From Monoplex corrugatus (lineage: Eukaryota; Mollusca; Gastropoda; Littorinimorpha; Ranellidae), in assembly GCA_030674185.1 (NCBI GenBank), contig JAPXFY010000016.1, positions 39,096,966-39,160,965 on the forward strand: a stretch of 64,000 nt of DNA. Reading direction: 5' to 3'. Below are positions 1-10,995 of the stretch, in pieces. The translations under genes were made by a program, and so were the position numbers. The number at the start of each line of letters is the position of its first letter. The stretch's first letter is position 1. The notes under the pieces are model-generated. The model did no database searches, was not told the origin of the DNA, and was given only the letters and a program-made list of their open reading frames with translations.

Positions 1-180
1 ATCAATCATGTCTGTAAACTGGTGACAGTGCATGCCACCAACGCCGGGTAGTGGATGGTTTTTGTTTCCAAGATGCATGTGATCTGAAATCAGTGGAAGA
101 AATGTTGTGTATTTATTTTTGTGCATAGAGTTGTTTTTTTCATCGTATCTGTTCCGCTTTAATTAATTAAATAAAGAGGC
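1..180 (+). other. possible 3' end of an upstream plus-strand transcript
   Basis: No convincing coding sequence is visible. One plus frame is open from the window edge to a TAG at 49-51, but its short peptide is not recognisable. The stretch is followed by AATAAA and a T/GT-rich tract, as expected of a 3'UTR end. It could equally be chance in AT-rich DNA. Confidence 0.25.
170..175 (+). promoter_or_regulatory. candidate polyadenylation signal AATAAA
   Basis: AATAAA is followed 12-45 bases later by a GT/T-rich stretch (about 187-220) that resembles a downstream cleavage element. A second AATAAA lies at 1143-1148. There is no transcript evidence. Confidence 0.3.
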
Positions 181-570
181 TCTTGAGTGGGTCGGCATTT
201 TGTCTTGATTTTGTTTTTTGTCATATGTTAAAGGGGAAAAAAAGGAGGTTTTCTGCAGACATCTTTAGCATTGACAGTGATGGGATGATTGTGAAGTACA
301 TGTAGTGTCTAGAGATAACCAGTTTATTAAATTGGGTGAAGAGATTTGGGGTAGGCTTGTGTACTTATATTTTTTGCCACTTCTCGCGAGCTTTTGAATT
401 GTTTTGCAAAGATACAGAGAAATCGGACATTTTGCTTTTTTTCTTTCTCTTTTCCCATAGCGTCTAGTCTACTACTACCATGTCTATACTACAGGACTGT
501 ATCGGTGTATGACACATTAGAGTCTTCTAGCTGTCGCTTCGCTAAAACACTGGATATTGCCAGTGATTTC

Positions 571-578
571 CTTTTTTT

Positions 579-609
<31 letters not shown>

Positions 610-622
610 CTTTTTTTTTTTT
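571..622 (+). repeat. T-rich low-complexity tract
   Basis: Runs of T are interrupted by single C bases. The open frame across it (Phe/Ser-rich) is a by-product of base composition. Confidence 0.8.
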
Positions 623-644
623 ATCAGATAATAATAAAAGTCAT

Positions 645-1100
645 CTACTTCCCATGACTGGTGTTTGTGTTGGTCACTGTATATGTACATACATATTTGT
701 TGACTGTGTGTATGTGTGTTTCCTGTGTTTTGTTTTTGCGATTGTATATGTGCATATTTAAGTATTGATATTTTGTTTGTGTGTGTGTTTTAGCCATTTT
801 GTGATTGTATTTGTACACTGATTTTTCTCTGTGTATACCTCTGTGTTTTAGGTTTGTATACATGATTGTTTGTGTACATATGTATGATCAACATTCTGTG
901 CGTACTTCCTCGTGTGTTTTAAGTGTTGTATGCGTACATATGTAATTATCAATATTCTGTGTGCGTACTTCAGAGTGTTAGGCATTTTGTGACTGTAAGT
1001 GTACATGTATATGGGATTGTGTGGTACATATGCATATGTTGATATTCTGTGTGTATGTTTCAGTGTACTTTTAGGCATTTTGTATTTGTGTGTGGCCAAA
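645..1100 (+). repeat. degenerate GT-rich minisatellite
   Basis: Roughly 60-70 base units recur (variants of TGTACATATGTA, TTGATATTCTGTGTG and TTTTAGGCATTTTGT) with many substitutions. Short reverse-strand open frames here follow the repeat and are not genes. Confidence 0.6.
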
Positions 1101-1224
1101 GACATTGAATAATATCACCCGCCTAAAGGCTCAGTCAGACTGAATAAACGGACTGTCTGTAAGTGTTGATTTCCAATGTACATTGCATCTTTGCAATGCT
1201 TTTTCTCAAACTAACTCGAATCAG

Positions 1225-1300
1225 GTTGCTTATAGCCCACTCGACCTCTAAGACTTCATCAGGGCAAACATTACATAAAAACAACTCCCAATACTAATTA
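1225..1300 (-). repeat. Repeat U fragment
   Basis: The segment (TTGCTTATAGCCCACTCGAC onward) resembles the tail part of a dispersed repeat also seen at 2039, 3385, 21220, 33510, 42355 and 50225. It is short and decayed. Confidence 0.4.
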
Positions 1301-2035
1301 AAAGGCTGTTAGTTAAAAACCAAGCACATAATTAGCTTCTGATTTGCTGTAGTCGCTGTTCAACCCCTCTCCAAGGGTAAATTTATTAGTTATGCTTTAA
1401 GACATGATGGGTGATAAATGGACAGCAATATTTCTGATGGGCAAAGCTTTTTCTGCAATTTCCGGTATCTTGTATGTGTGTGATGGCAAAAACCACTCCA
1501 CTCATGCTTTTTACCTATGCGTCAGATTGGTGGTTGTCCCTTGGGTAAAATACTTGTTCATACACTACCATAGTCTGAAACGGCCTGCCAGAATGGTGTA
1601 TCTGCCTTATTCATTCATTTAGTGATAGACTATTGTGGTGGGTAACCCTTAACACATTTTAAGGAATGTCTTCCATAGAAAAGTTTCGCATGTAAAATAA
1701 CCTGCTGCATTCCTGTTCCCTAATATGTAAAGCTTTTATCACACCTGTTTTATATGCTGAAAAGAGATAGTCACCACAAAGGTTCTGTGACTCAAGCCTG
1801 TTATGTTTATTCTAAATTCCTATTCAGTTGTTAAAATCCCATATACACAAATATTTTACCAGTCGCTATGAAAGTCCCACAAATCTGGTTTTTTTGTTGT
1901 TGTTTTTCCTCAACTGTTCTGTAGTCTGCTGCTTTGATGGAGGGTAAAAAGTTTTGTTTTCTCAAGAGGTGTCTCCTCTCTTGCAATATATTCCTTGTGC
2001 ACTAACACCACAAATGTATGCTTAGTTCACAGTTC
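1301..2035. other. intergenic, nothing recognised
   Basis: AT-rich single-copy-looking DNA. The 72-codon plus frame at 1404-1622 has no recognisable domain and no splice or codon support, so it is not called a gene. Confidence 0.5.
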
Positions 2036-2038
2036 ATA

Positions 2039-2215
2039 TATTGCTTATAGCTCAGTCGACTACTAGAACCATAGCAGGGCTAACACCACATCAAAAACAA
2101 CCAGGTTCAAGTTCATACCCAGCCGACTACACAAAGTGTGTGCTGAGGGTCGAACTCAAGATGTCTGTGTTATCAGCATGGTGCTCTAACCTACTGAACA
2201 AAGGGGCCCGTAAAA
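2039..2215 (-). mobile_element. tRNA-derived SINE fragment (Repeat U type)
   Basis: On the minus strand the right end reads like a tRNA head: an A-box-like TTCAGTAGGTTAGAGC, and about 30 bases later a B-box-like GAGTTCGACCC. It is followed by a body shared with other Repeat U copies (CCCTGCTATGG, GTCGACTGAGC). Such internal Pol III promoter boxes are the hallmark of tRNA-derived SINEs. Confidence 0.6.
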
Positions 2216-2495
2216 AAAAAGTTTTTCAAGTATTGTCCTCACCATTTTGTACATGACACTCACTCCTTGGTCTCATATGACACATGCACACACACTGAAC
2301 TGTGGGCAGACCAGCAGATTTTATATAGGCAATATCAACGTGTATCTATGGAGATTTGTTGGACACCAGACACTTGATGAACAATACCAACAAAATGCAA
2401 AAATGATGAGGGAACCAACCACATCTGACCACATTAACAGACTCCCTCTACCTACCAGTTTACTGCATTATCAGCAATGATAGCAAATCAAAAAC

Positions 2496-2592
2496 TTAAC
2501 CCTCTGAGTCCCTCACCCTGTCCACCAGCACTCTGTAAAATTTTAAACCCATCCTCAGAAACTGGGGGACAGGGTGAGGGACTTGATGGGTG
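2496..2592. repeat. palindromic MITE-like repeat, copy 1
   Basis: The left arm TTAACCCTCTGAGTCCCTCA and right arm TGAGGGACTTGATGGGT are imperfect inverted repeats. Both contain the family core CACCCTGTCCACCAG or its complement. It belongs to a family with at least nine copies in the window. Confidence 0.65.
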
Positions 2593-2739
2593 ACTGTAGA
2601 AGCATAAATACGTTGAATGACACATACAATAAAAAAAGAATAGTAAAAAGAGAACTGATCACAGCTACACCACCTGAACCATGGCAGCTTTTCCAAAAAT
2701 GAACTGAAACAAAAGGGACCTGGTCATGGTGAAGGAAAA

Positions 2740-2985
2740 CGTTCCATAACTCTATAGGAGACTGAAGTGGTAGAGACCTCAAACTCCCTGTGAGCCAGCA
2801 TTATGAAGGCAATGTTGATATCCTCTCACATGCTGCTTTTCCTTTCTAAACCCTGAACAAGGTCAGGTACTCGTTCACAGCAGGGGTGGTTTGGAGGCCA
2901 CATACATTTCTAGAGCATGAACCACACCTGGGCAGTCGGACTGGATGGTAAGAGTTGTACCGCTACACCAACCAGGCCTTAGACT
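2740..2985 (-). mobile_element. SINE-B copy (tRNA-derived)
   Basis: Read on the minus strand it begins with CCTGGTTGGTGTAGCGGTAC, which matches a tRNA A box (TGGTGTAGCGG). A B-box-like GTGGTTCATGC follows about 45 bases later. The body with CTACCACTTCAGTCTCC is shared with copies at 8125, 15505 and 23920. Confidence 0.65.
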
Positions 2986-3037
2986 AAGCCCATACTGATG
3001 ACAAATTTTGTGGACAGCAAGGAGTTGAGTGTTTGAT

Positions 3038-3250
3038 CAAGAAGGAATTGCCACATCTCAACAATTCCATATACTCGCCCAAATCTGCCAGGAATTATCA
3101 GGCAGGTTCCCTCAGCTGAGTGTTTGGGGGGTTGGTCCTATAAACCACCCAGCCAACACAACCAGAATGATAAAAAGATACAGTGAACAGGTAAGTTTTA
3201 AATGTTGCGGGCTGGGATTGAACTCAAGTCGGATCTTAACTCGTTGACTC
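3038..3250 (-). mobile_element. SINE-A copy (tRNA-derived)
   Basis: The minus-strand head has a B-box-like GAGTTCAATCCC, followed by a body shared with copies near 7180, 13663, 20990, 24830, 28572 and 54750. Shared pieces include the stretch around ATCATTCTGG and a GGAATTGT block near the tail. Confidence 0.6.
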
Positions 3251-3384
3251 CTGCACACTGTCCACCAGCAGCCTGCATTACCAACCATGCTTGCAAAGCA
3301 AAAACCCCTTTGATTCCCTCACCCTATCCACCAGCTTCCTGCAGGAAGGGTAAAGGGGCAGGATGCGGGGAGTCAAAAGGTTAA
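3236..3384. repeat. palindromic MITE-like repeat, copy 2
   Basis: Outer arms run from TTAACTCGTTGACTCCTGCA to GCGGGGAGTCAAAAGGTTAA. An inner block TCACCCTATCCACCAGCTTC meets a central CTGCAG. This copy has the two-hairpin form: an outer arm, a TTTGCTTTGC-like spacer, and an inner palindrome. Confidence 0.7.
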
Positions 3385-3510
3385 AACCCAGCCGACTGCA
3401 TAGAGCCATATCGGGCTACTATAATCATTTCAGAACATATACAATACCCGGTAGCCTACTTCAACATGCAAGCATGCTGCTCTAAACAACTAGCTAATAA
3501 CGACACAGAA
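3385..3510 (-). repeat. Repeat U fragment
   Basis: The segment CCCAGCCGACTGCATAGAGC followed by CATATCGGGC matches the tail portion of Repeat U copies at 21220, 33510 and 50225. Confidence 0.55.
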
Positions 3511-3599
3511 ACATTTCTGACTTGCTCACATCGATGATGGAAGTGTTGCATCAAATAATGAAGTGACAATGGCACAAATTACATGAAGCGATGTCAACA

Positions 3600-3790
3600 T
3601 TAACCCTTTGACTCTCACACCCTGTCCACCAGCATCCTGCTTCGTCAACCATGCTAGCAAAGCCAAAACCTAACCTTTTGACTCCCTCTTTTATCCACTG
3701 GCTTCCTGAACAAAGCTGGTGAATAGGGTGAGGGATCACAGGGTTAAGTTTTTGCAGTTGGTGGATAGGGTGCGGGAATTAAAGGGTTAA
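3600..3790. repeat. palindromic MITE-like repeat, copy 3
   Basis: The TAACCCTTTGACTC arm at the left pairs with AATTAAAGGGTTA at the right. The internal CACCCTGTCCACCAGCATCC has complementary forms GGTGAATAGGGTGAGGG and GGTGGATAGGGTGCGGG. Confidence 0.7.
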
Positions 3791-4015
3791 AATGGAACTG
3801 ATCAGGGCTAAACGGCAACAACAGAACTGATGTGCTGGATGAAATGGGGCCATACAGGAACATGAACAATGATGGCATGAAATCTGTGAAATAATCGATT
3901 CAAAGCCTGCATACAGTATGTGAAATGATCAAATGGAAGTGATCACAGCTAAAACCACACCGACTACACAAACCATTCTTAACAATGAAACTGAAGTAGT
4001 CATGCAAAAACAACC

Positions 4016-4270
4016 TTAACCCTCTGACCCCTTCAGTCTATCCACCAAACTGCAAAAATTTAACCCTTTAAATCCCACCTTAACCCTCTGACCCCTGCGC
4101 TATCCACCAAACTGCAAAAACTTACCCCTTTAAATCCCTCACCCTATCCACCAGCTTCCTGCAGGAAGCTAGTGGATAGGGTAAGGGATTTAAAGGGTTA
4201 TGTTTTTGCTTTGCTACCACGGTTGACAAAGCAGGATGCTGGTGGACAGGGTGTGGGATCAAAGGGTAAA
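4016..4270. repeat. palindromic MITE-like repeat, copy 4 (nested hairpins)
   Basis: Two or three partial left arms (TTAACCCTCTGACCCC, TTAACCCTTTAAATCCC) precede a near-perfect hairpin at about 4122-4200. Its centre is CTTCCTGCAGGAAG and its ends are CCCTTTAAATCCCTCACCC and GGGTAAGGGATTTAAAGGG. An outer right arm (GTGGGATCAAAGGG) follows. This is the clearest copy of the family. Confidence 0.8.
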
Positions 4271-4299
4271 CAATGGCAACATGTATCAGAGGTATATCG

Positions 4300-5040
4300 A
4301 GTGACATACAATCAAACGGGACTAAAATAAGATGTCTTTAACTCGAAGGTTGTAAAGAAAGGTGGGGTACTTCACCTTTTCTCAAGGACTAGCATTATAA
4401 GAGTGGTGTCCATCTCTCTCTTGATGCTTTACTTTCTCTAACTAATTTTCTATGAAGAAAGGGATGAAATGTCACCACTCGTATCAATCACACCAACAAT
4501 GGCAGAATCATGTAAGACTTTCATGTAAGACTAAGTATGCAAAGAAACATGTAATCATGACAAAACCAATGTTACAATGACTAACATGATGTTCACATAA
4601 TACACCAAAGACCACATGAATCTTGCCTCTATTCTAACCATCTCATCCCAGTGTTTTGGGAGAGGGACGGACATGTTCAATGTTCTCCAGGAAATCTATG
4701 TGCCTGGATATTTCGTTTGATGGGAACTGATCCAGTACAGATGTACTCATGTAGAAGGGATGTGCCTGAAGTCTGTATATAACTCTTAATGCTGGCTGTG
4801 TCTAGAGGTTCTACTAATGTAAGGATTCTATTTTGTTTTTTTTTGAAGTTCCACATAAATTCTATGTCTTCTCACAAAGCACCAACCTCTATCCCCTTGA
4901 AACTAAAACAGTATTTACTATCTATACTGAACAACTCCACCCTATGCAACCCCCAGCCATACGCCATGGAGACCACCGAGAATGTGATCAGCCTGACCAA
5001 CCAGTACTTCCACTCAATCTGTCCAGAGCTAAAGACCTGA
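4300..5040. other. intergenic, nothing recognised
   Basis: AT-rich, non-repetitive in this window, with only short open frames lacking any family resemblance. Confidence 0.5.
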
Positions 5041-5051
5041 ACTCCACTAAG

Positions 5052-5253
5052 CAGGGCTTAAAACAGAGGAGGAAAAAAACCACTGAAACTAGGGGGGTCG
5101 GGGGGAGGGAGCGCAAATCAGGGGCCGTAACTTGCGCGCCGTTGCTATGAACGCTTGCAAGCCGATCACGGATGCCTTGCTCCTTTCGTTTGTTTTTTTT
5201 TGACAAACCGAAATCACGGAATTCCGCCCATACGCGGAACGTATTAAGCCCTG
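5052..5253. mobile_element. non-autonomous hAT-like MITE with target duplication
   Basis: A 202-base element has terminal inverted repeats: CAGGGCTTAAAAC at the left and GTATTAAGCCCTG at the right. It is flanked by an identical 6-base direct repeat ACTAAG (5046-5051 and 5254-5259). The interior is much richer in G and C than its surroundings and has no coding capacity. CAGGGCTT-type ends are common in hAT transposons. hAT target duplications are usually 8 bases, so the superfamily is provisional. Confidence 0.7.
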
Positions 5254-5719
5254 ACTAAGGTTACATAATACAAGTCATTTCATATCTCCATCCCTTCATC
5301 CCACCTAAAAAAAATCATCATTCAGGTACACAAAACAATGCACACCATGCCAACCCTAAAATTAAAAAGGCTAAACATCAGGCTGTTAAGACGGGCAACT
5401 TCAACACACTCAAGTTCAATATCGGTTTGTGACGAGAATGACATCCTCACTAGACTTTATACACTAAGATTATGTCATCAGACCACATTTACAAGTTCAC
5501 CATACACTACAGGAGTGGGGGTGGGGGACTTTTACATGATTAAAACAATTTCTCATATTTCTTGCATGTGCGTGTGTATACATCCAGTAAGAAGTCAGCC
5601 TGCATGAATCCAATTTTAGCAAATTTGGGTCAAACTCTGATCTTTTTGTGTGTAAACAATAATAATATCTATCAGCCTGCATGGTTCAGTTGTCAGTGGG
5701 ATTAGTCAATAAACATTTT

Positions 5720-6045
5720 GCATGATGTTGCCTTTCAAATGCTGACGACACAAACTACTACTGCCAGGTTTTTGGGACGTGGTATTGTAAAAACAGCTGA
5801 AGAAATGGGCACTTGGTACAGTAAAGAACGGCTGGAGAAATGGGTAGGCCTACTTGGTACAGTAACAAAAAAAAAAAAGACTGGAGAAATGGGTACTTAA
5901 TACAGTAAAAACGGCTGGAGTAAAAGGCACCGGTACTTGGTACAGAAAAAAAAAACGGCTGGAGAAATGGGTACTTAATACAGTAAAAACGGCCAGAGAA
6001 AAGGGTACTTACAGTAAAAACCGGCTGGAGAAATGGGCACTATAA
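5720..6045 (+). repeat. degenerate minisatellite (GGAGAAATGGGTAC units)
   Basis: Units of about 35-45 bases recur, each containing CTGGAGAAATGGG, TACTT and ACAGTAAAAACGG variants. Confidence 0.75.
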
Positions 6046-6880
6046 GTAACAGTTATCACATACATTTGCTCAAAAAAAAAGATTAAAAGAGCAAACCCAC
6101 AAACATTCAAATAACAAACCACAAAGGGTAAATGGGTATTGTAGATAACAATTATCACACATATTAGCAAAAAAAGATTAAAAGAGCAAACATTCAAACA
6201 ACAAACCACAAAGGTTTAAAAACAATAAGCAAACCCAAAAGATTGAAAAAACAAACCACAAACCCAAAAGAAAGGTGACAGACACTAAAAACCAATCATC
6301 CTTCAACAAAATGGTACATTTATGTAACAATGATAAAATTGAAATTGCACACAAAAGATACAAGCCACACGTGTGCACTATACAAATCAATTAGTGCAAA
6401 TTAAATATTGACACAAAAAGAGAACAAAAAAGATCATGTCTGATTAAATGCACACACACACACACATGCCACAAAAGATCACCTTTTGTTTCCAAACCAC
6501 ACCAATATAATGAAGTGAAAATACATCATAAAAATATATAATCACAATGGAATGGAACTACATCCTCAAAAAATATACAATGGCGTTTCAAAAGCAATCC
6601 AAAATGAAACGGAACTACATTCTGAAAATTACAAAGTTTGGAGTTTATTCAGGAGGGGTTCATTGCACGTAATGGCCAAAATTTCCATTATGGCGACTCC
6701 CACGATCCAACCCTATATTTGCCGGTTTGATACTGGAAGAGATACCTCCCTAGCGCTGACACAAACCCAATGTGGGCAAATCTTAGAAATGACAGAAAGC
6801 AGTGCCAGTTCTACTAATGACTAAGCCTGAACTCCAGAATATCAATTCAAGATGACAGTAACAGAAGTAATCACTGCATA
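6046..6880. other. intergenic, nothing recognised
   Basis: AT-rich DNA with some imperfect internal duplication (AAAGAGCAAAC and CAAACCACAAA blocks near 6090-6260). No gene or element was recognised. Confidence 0.45.
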
Positions 6881-6884
6881 ACTC

Positions 6885-7145
6885 ATCAATCAAGTCCAAC
6901 TCTATCAGAAGAATCAACCAATCCATGAAATAACAATGGCATTATCAGATCTCAAGTCATGACTCTCAATCAGAAGAAATCAACTACAATCTCATGAAAA
7001 AATAAACAATCGCAATATATCAGATCTCAAGTCCATGACTCTATCAGAAGAATCAATCAATCTATGAAAAAATAAACAATGGCATTATCAGATCTCAAGT
7101 CCATGACTCTATCAGAAGAATAACCAATCCATGAAAAAAATAAAC
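6885..7145 (+). repeat. minisatellite, ~65-70 base unit, about 3-4 copies
   Basis: Units contain ATCAGATCTCAAGTCCATGA, then CTCTATCAGAAGAATCAA and CCATGAAAAAATAAACAAT. Confidence 0.8.
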
Positions 7146-7169
7146 AATAACAAAGAAAAAAACAACATA

Positions 7170-7500
7170 AAGTGGGCTGGCTGGCTTTTGTACTAGACCT
7201 GTGGACTGGAGATCTGGTATCTCAAGTTCAATCCCATCCCACAATATCAAAAACAGACCCGTTTGCTGCCAGTCTTAATGCTCCAGTCATTCTGGTGGTG
7301 TCAGCCTACAGTTTGTTAGGTCCTATTCCTGTTTGTCAGGTCCTATTCCCTCTTTCCCACATCCCCACCCCCTCTTTGCGAGCACATAAGGTTTTGCACA
7401 GGCTCGAAGAATTTGCTGACTGGCAGATTGAGTCCAGCACAGGTGGAATTGTCCAAGTGTGATGAATCTCCTGTGAATGATTATAAACTCCAGTGCTATC
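7170..7500 (+). mobile_element. SINE-A copy (tRNA-derived)
   Basis: The head GTGGACTGGAGATCTGG is followed by a B-box-like AGTTCAATCCC. The body, with ATTCTGGTGGTGTCAG and GGTGGAATTGTCCAAGTG, is shared with copies at 28572 (plus) and, in reverse, at 13663, 20990, 24830 and 54750. The copy is about 320 bases and ends in an A-rich tail with AAACAAAACAAAAAAC. Confidence 0.7.
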
Positions 7501-7739
7501 AATCCCTCTTGAAAAACAAAACAAAACAAAAAACAAAACCCCAAAAAACCAAAAAATACCCGAAAGGACTAGGCCTACATTTTGTTTCCGTAGCAAATCA
7601 AAATGAAACAGACCCTCACCCTGAAACAACATACAATCGTATCCAAAACAAATCAAAATGAAGTAAATTTACATCCTAAAAAAATGTACAAAGATGTTTC
7701 AAATGCAAACCAACTAAAGAAATACATCTACATCCTAAA

Positions 7740-8124
7740 ACAATAGATAATCACACACACACACAAAATGTGTGTGGGGTTTTTGTTTGTTTTGGTTTGG
7801 GTTTTTTTTTTGGGTTTGGCCTGGGAGAATGAACTCAGAACACGATGAAGTAGAGGACAACAGTCAAAATCTTTCCAAACAGTGTCCTTGGACATACAGA
7901 CAGGATGCAGTGATCCCATGTAGAACAGAAAGAACGAGCTGAGAATCTTTTAATGGATGAAGCAGAGATACTACACAAAGCATCGTTCTGAACAATGAAG
8001 CAACAATCACATCTTCAGTTCTACCGAATTTTGAATTCTTGAAACACTGGAACTGGGCGCAGTCTGATGGCAGTCAAAATGCACATGAAGCTGAAACCAA
8101 TACAAGCTAACAAGACTGTCCCGA
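7740..8124. other. intergenic, nothing recognised
   Basis: AC-rich and G/T-rich low-complexity patches; no gene or element was recognised. Confidence 0.45.
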
Positions 8125-8350
8125 TATCCTGAGGTCCTATAGGAGTGAGGCGGTAGAGACCACCACTGTGAGGGTAATGCCAATCTCTTTTCCTCATTGC
8201 TTCACCTTCCACAATGCTGAACAGTGGCAGGTAACCATTTACAGCTGGGTGGACTGTATGCTGCGCACTCACGAAATTTTTTTAGAGGAAGATTTGTACC
8301 CATGCAGTCAAATTGAAAGACAGAAACTGTACCTCTAAACCAATCAGGTT
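8125..8350 (-). mobile_element. SINE-B copy (tRNA-derived)
   Basis: The minus-strand head GATTGGTTTAGAGGTACAG matches the tRNA A box of the family. The body with GGTCTCTACCGCCTCACTCC is shared with copies at 2740, 15505 and 23920. Its head directly abuts the 62-base array. Confidence 0.65.
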
Positions 8351-8357
8351 CCAGAGT

Positions 8358-8853
8358 GATGACAAAACAATGTCGACAATACACAAATAGGCAACCAGAC
8401 AAGAGAGATAACGCACAATGATGACAAAACAATGTCGACAATACACAAACAGGCAACCAGACAAGAGAGATAACGCACAATGATGACAAAACAATGTCGA
8501 CAATACACAAACAGGCAACCAGACAAGAGAGATAACGCACAATGATGACAAAACAATGTCGACAATACACAAACAGGCAACCAGACAAGAGAGATAACGC
8601 ACAATGATGACAAAACAATGTCGACAATACACAAACAGGCAACCAGACAAGAGAGATAACGCACAATGATGACAAAACAATGTCGACAATACACAAACAG
8701 GCAACCAGACAAGAGAGATAACGCACAATGATGACAAAACAATGTCGACAATACACAAACAGGCAACCAGACAAGAGAGATAACGCACAATGATGACAAA
8801 ACAATGTCGACAATACACAAATAGGCAACCAGACAAGAGAGAGAACGCACAAA
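8358..8853. repeat. minisatellite, 62-base unit, 8 nearly identical copies
   Basis: The unit starts GATGACAAAACAATGTCGAC; start positions are 8358, 8420, 8482 and so on every 62 bases. The copies are nearly identical, which points to recent expansion. Because 62 is not a multiple of three and the unit has no stop in any minus frame, all three minus frames read open across it. Those long frames are not evidence of coding. Confidence 0.92.
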
Positions 8854-9214
8854 TATGCACAGACAACTAAGGACAAATAGGCCCTACAATCTTTGCCACT
8901 GAAGTTGGTGGAAACTAGAGCCCATAACTGTGCACGATAAAAACACGAACATATACAAACAAACAAAAAAACTACTAATGTACTAAAAGTCTCTGATTTG
9001 TATCCGTACACTCCAGCACTGCCAGATTGATTGATCATGCCCATATTAGTAAACAATGCTGAGGAAAAAAAGTTTTGAGCTTTGTACCTTCTACCAATGA
9101 TGTGGCGATGATAGTCATACAGTGATATGTGTAGTAGGCCTATATATAGAGCAACAGACTGCTACCACAGGGTATCTGTAGCATTCTCACCCTTAACCCA
9201 ATTGTCACCTTTAA

Positions 9215-9665
9215 CCCGATATTCACCCTTAACCTTAAACACAATAATCTAAACGCACAAACAGTGACATTAAACCAATAATTTAAACACACAAACAAAC
9301 TGTGACATTAAACACAATAATCTAAACACACAAACTGTGACATTAAACCAATAATTTAAACACAAAAACTGTGATATTAAACCAATAATTTAAACACAAA
9401 AACTGTGACATTAAACCAATAATCTAAACACACAAACAAACGGTGACGTTAAACACAATAATCTAAACATACAAACATACTGTGACATTAAACACAATAA
9501 TCTAAACACACAAACAAACTGTGACATTAAGCCAATAATCAAAACACACAAACTGTGACATTAAATGCAATGATCTAAACATATAAACAAACTGTGATAA
9601 TAAACACAGTAATTTCAAACATATGAATGAATTCTGAATTAAACATAATAATCTAGCCATACAAA
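9215..9665. repeat. minisatellite, ~35-42 base unit, about 11 degenerate copies
   Basis: Units carry ACACAATAATCTAAACACAC followed by AAACAAACTGTGACATTAA variants. Both unit length and sequence vary between copies. Confidence 0.8.
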
Positions 9666-9669
9666 TAAA

Positions 9670-10430
9670 TTCTAAATGTCCATGAATATACCAACAGCAT
9701 GTCAGGATCGGAAAAAGTCAGACAACAATAATTTTTTACCATTCGCTCAATACTTCCAGGTGGGTCCTAGAACAACACTTTTTCACAGCGCAATTGTGAA
9801 AACAATGAGAAGATTGGAAGGAAAAAACTTACATGCATAATATCTACAAAAAAATGTCATATATATTTGCATGAAGCAAAATTACAAAAAACAAATAGTA
9901 ACACACACCTGTACTTTGTTAATTTTTGTTATGCATAACATAAATAACATCATATGAACAAAAAACAAAAAATAGTACATGGTATCAAGTTTGTCATGAT
10001 CAATGCTAAATATGGCACCACTCTGCTTCAAAAAGCATGCAAATTAAAAGTTGTTCCAAACTCTCTCTTCTAGTGTTTTTGAGTGCTCCATTAGTCATGT
10101 AGGTGATGTTTGTAAACTTTGTCAAGTTTAGCTCCTTACATTTCAGTGGCTCACTCTGTAGATGCCCCTTGAATGCTATCCTAGGCAGTGGGTCTGAGGA
10201 GTTCTACTCAGAACGAAACAATGGTGATGGCTTTGGCAGCGTAAGAACCTTCCCTGTAAAGGACTGAAATTCTGACACACCACAGTTCTGGAAGGACTCA
10301 CTTGATCTCTAAGTTTCACTTTCAGTTTCTAAAGATGACGTTTCCACGTTTTGGAATAAATTCCATATGCAATAACGTCAGAGGTGCCACGTGATGGAGA
10401 AAACCCAGAATGATCATGGCACACACCTTA
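9670..10430. other. intergenic, nothing recognised
   Basis: AT-rich, mostly unique-looking DNA without recognisable coding or mobile sequence. Confidence 0.45.
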
Positions 10431-10439
10431 AGCCTGCAC

Positions 10440-10600
10440 ATAAACCCATGAGCTGGTCAGGTCCTGAGGTCCTACTTAGATAGTTCCATAACCCTGAGGT
10501 TGTAGGGGAGTGAGGTGACCGAGACCTCAACTTTTCCCGGGCCAGCTCCCATCCCCTCTCCCTCGCTTCAAATTCATATTCATATTCACATTTTTTAAAC
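10440..10600 (-). mobile_element. SINE-B body fragment
   Basis: GGTTGTAGGGGAGTGAGGTG and CGAGACCTCAAC match the body of SINE-B copies at 23920 and 8125. No head is visible. Confidence 0.45.
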
Positions 10601-10619
10601 AAGATTTCAGAAAGGCAAG

Positions 10620-10928
10620 AAGGCTAATTGGTCTTCAAGGGGCGGGATCTGGGAAATCAACCTATCTCTCCAATGATTTATACCAGGGCAGCCGGCCAAT
10701 GCCCTGCTCTTCACAATTTTCAACTGCCGTTGGGATCTATAGCGTGGCAGCCAGAAGGCACACGGGCCTGACTCGTTTTCTGTTCCTTTCCGAAGGACTA
10801 GACTTCAGTTTGATTTTCTGGTCAAACTGAGGAGAAAACTTGAGGCCTCTGCGGGGAGCAAACCCTGGAACCTCAAGTTTAATTATTGGCAGACGAACGT
10901 CTGAACCATTCTGCCATTCTTGCTCTCT
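10620..10928 (-). mobile_element. SINE-C: tRNA(Leu)-like SINE
   Basis: On the minus strand the element begins GAGCAAGAATGGCAGAATGG, a good A box (TGGCAGAATGG) that resembles tRNA-Leu. A B-box-like GGGTTTGCTCCC follows about 50 bases on. The body continues to about 10620 and appears only once in this window. Confidence 0.6.
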
Positions 10929-10995
10929 AAACCCCAGATCATACTGTTTTTGTTTTCATAAAGGTAGACCGGACTGTTAATTCTACTAACTGAAA

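Noticed and set aside
4789..5206. Small genes overlapping the 5-kb GC-rich patch
   Set aside because: The GC-rich patch is explained by the MITE at 5052-5253, and the frames run across its boundaries without domains.
8202..9056. Three overlapping minus frames (168-284 codons) rich in SCLVACLCIVDIV
   Set aside because: The 62-base repeat is stop-free in all three minus frames; frames in parallel argue against coding.
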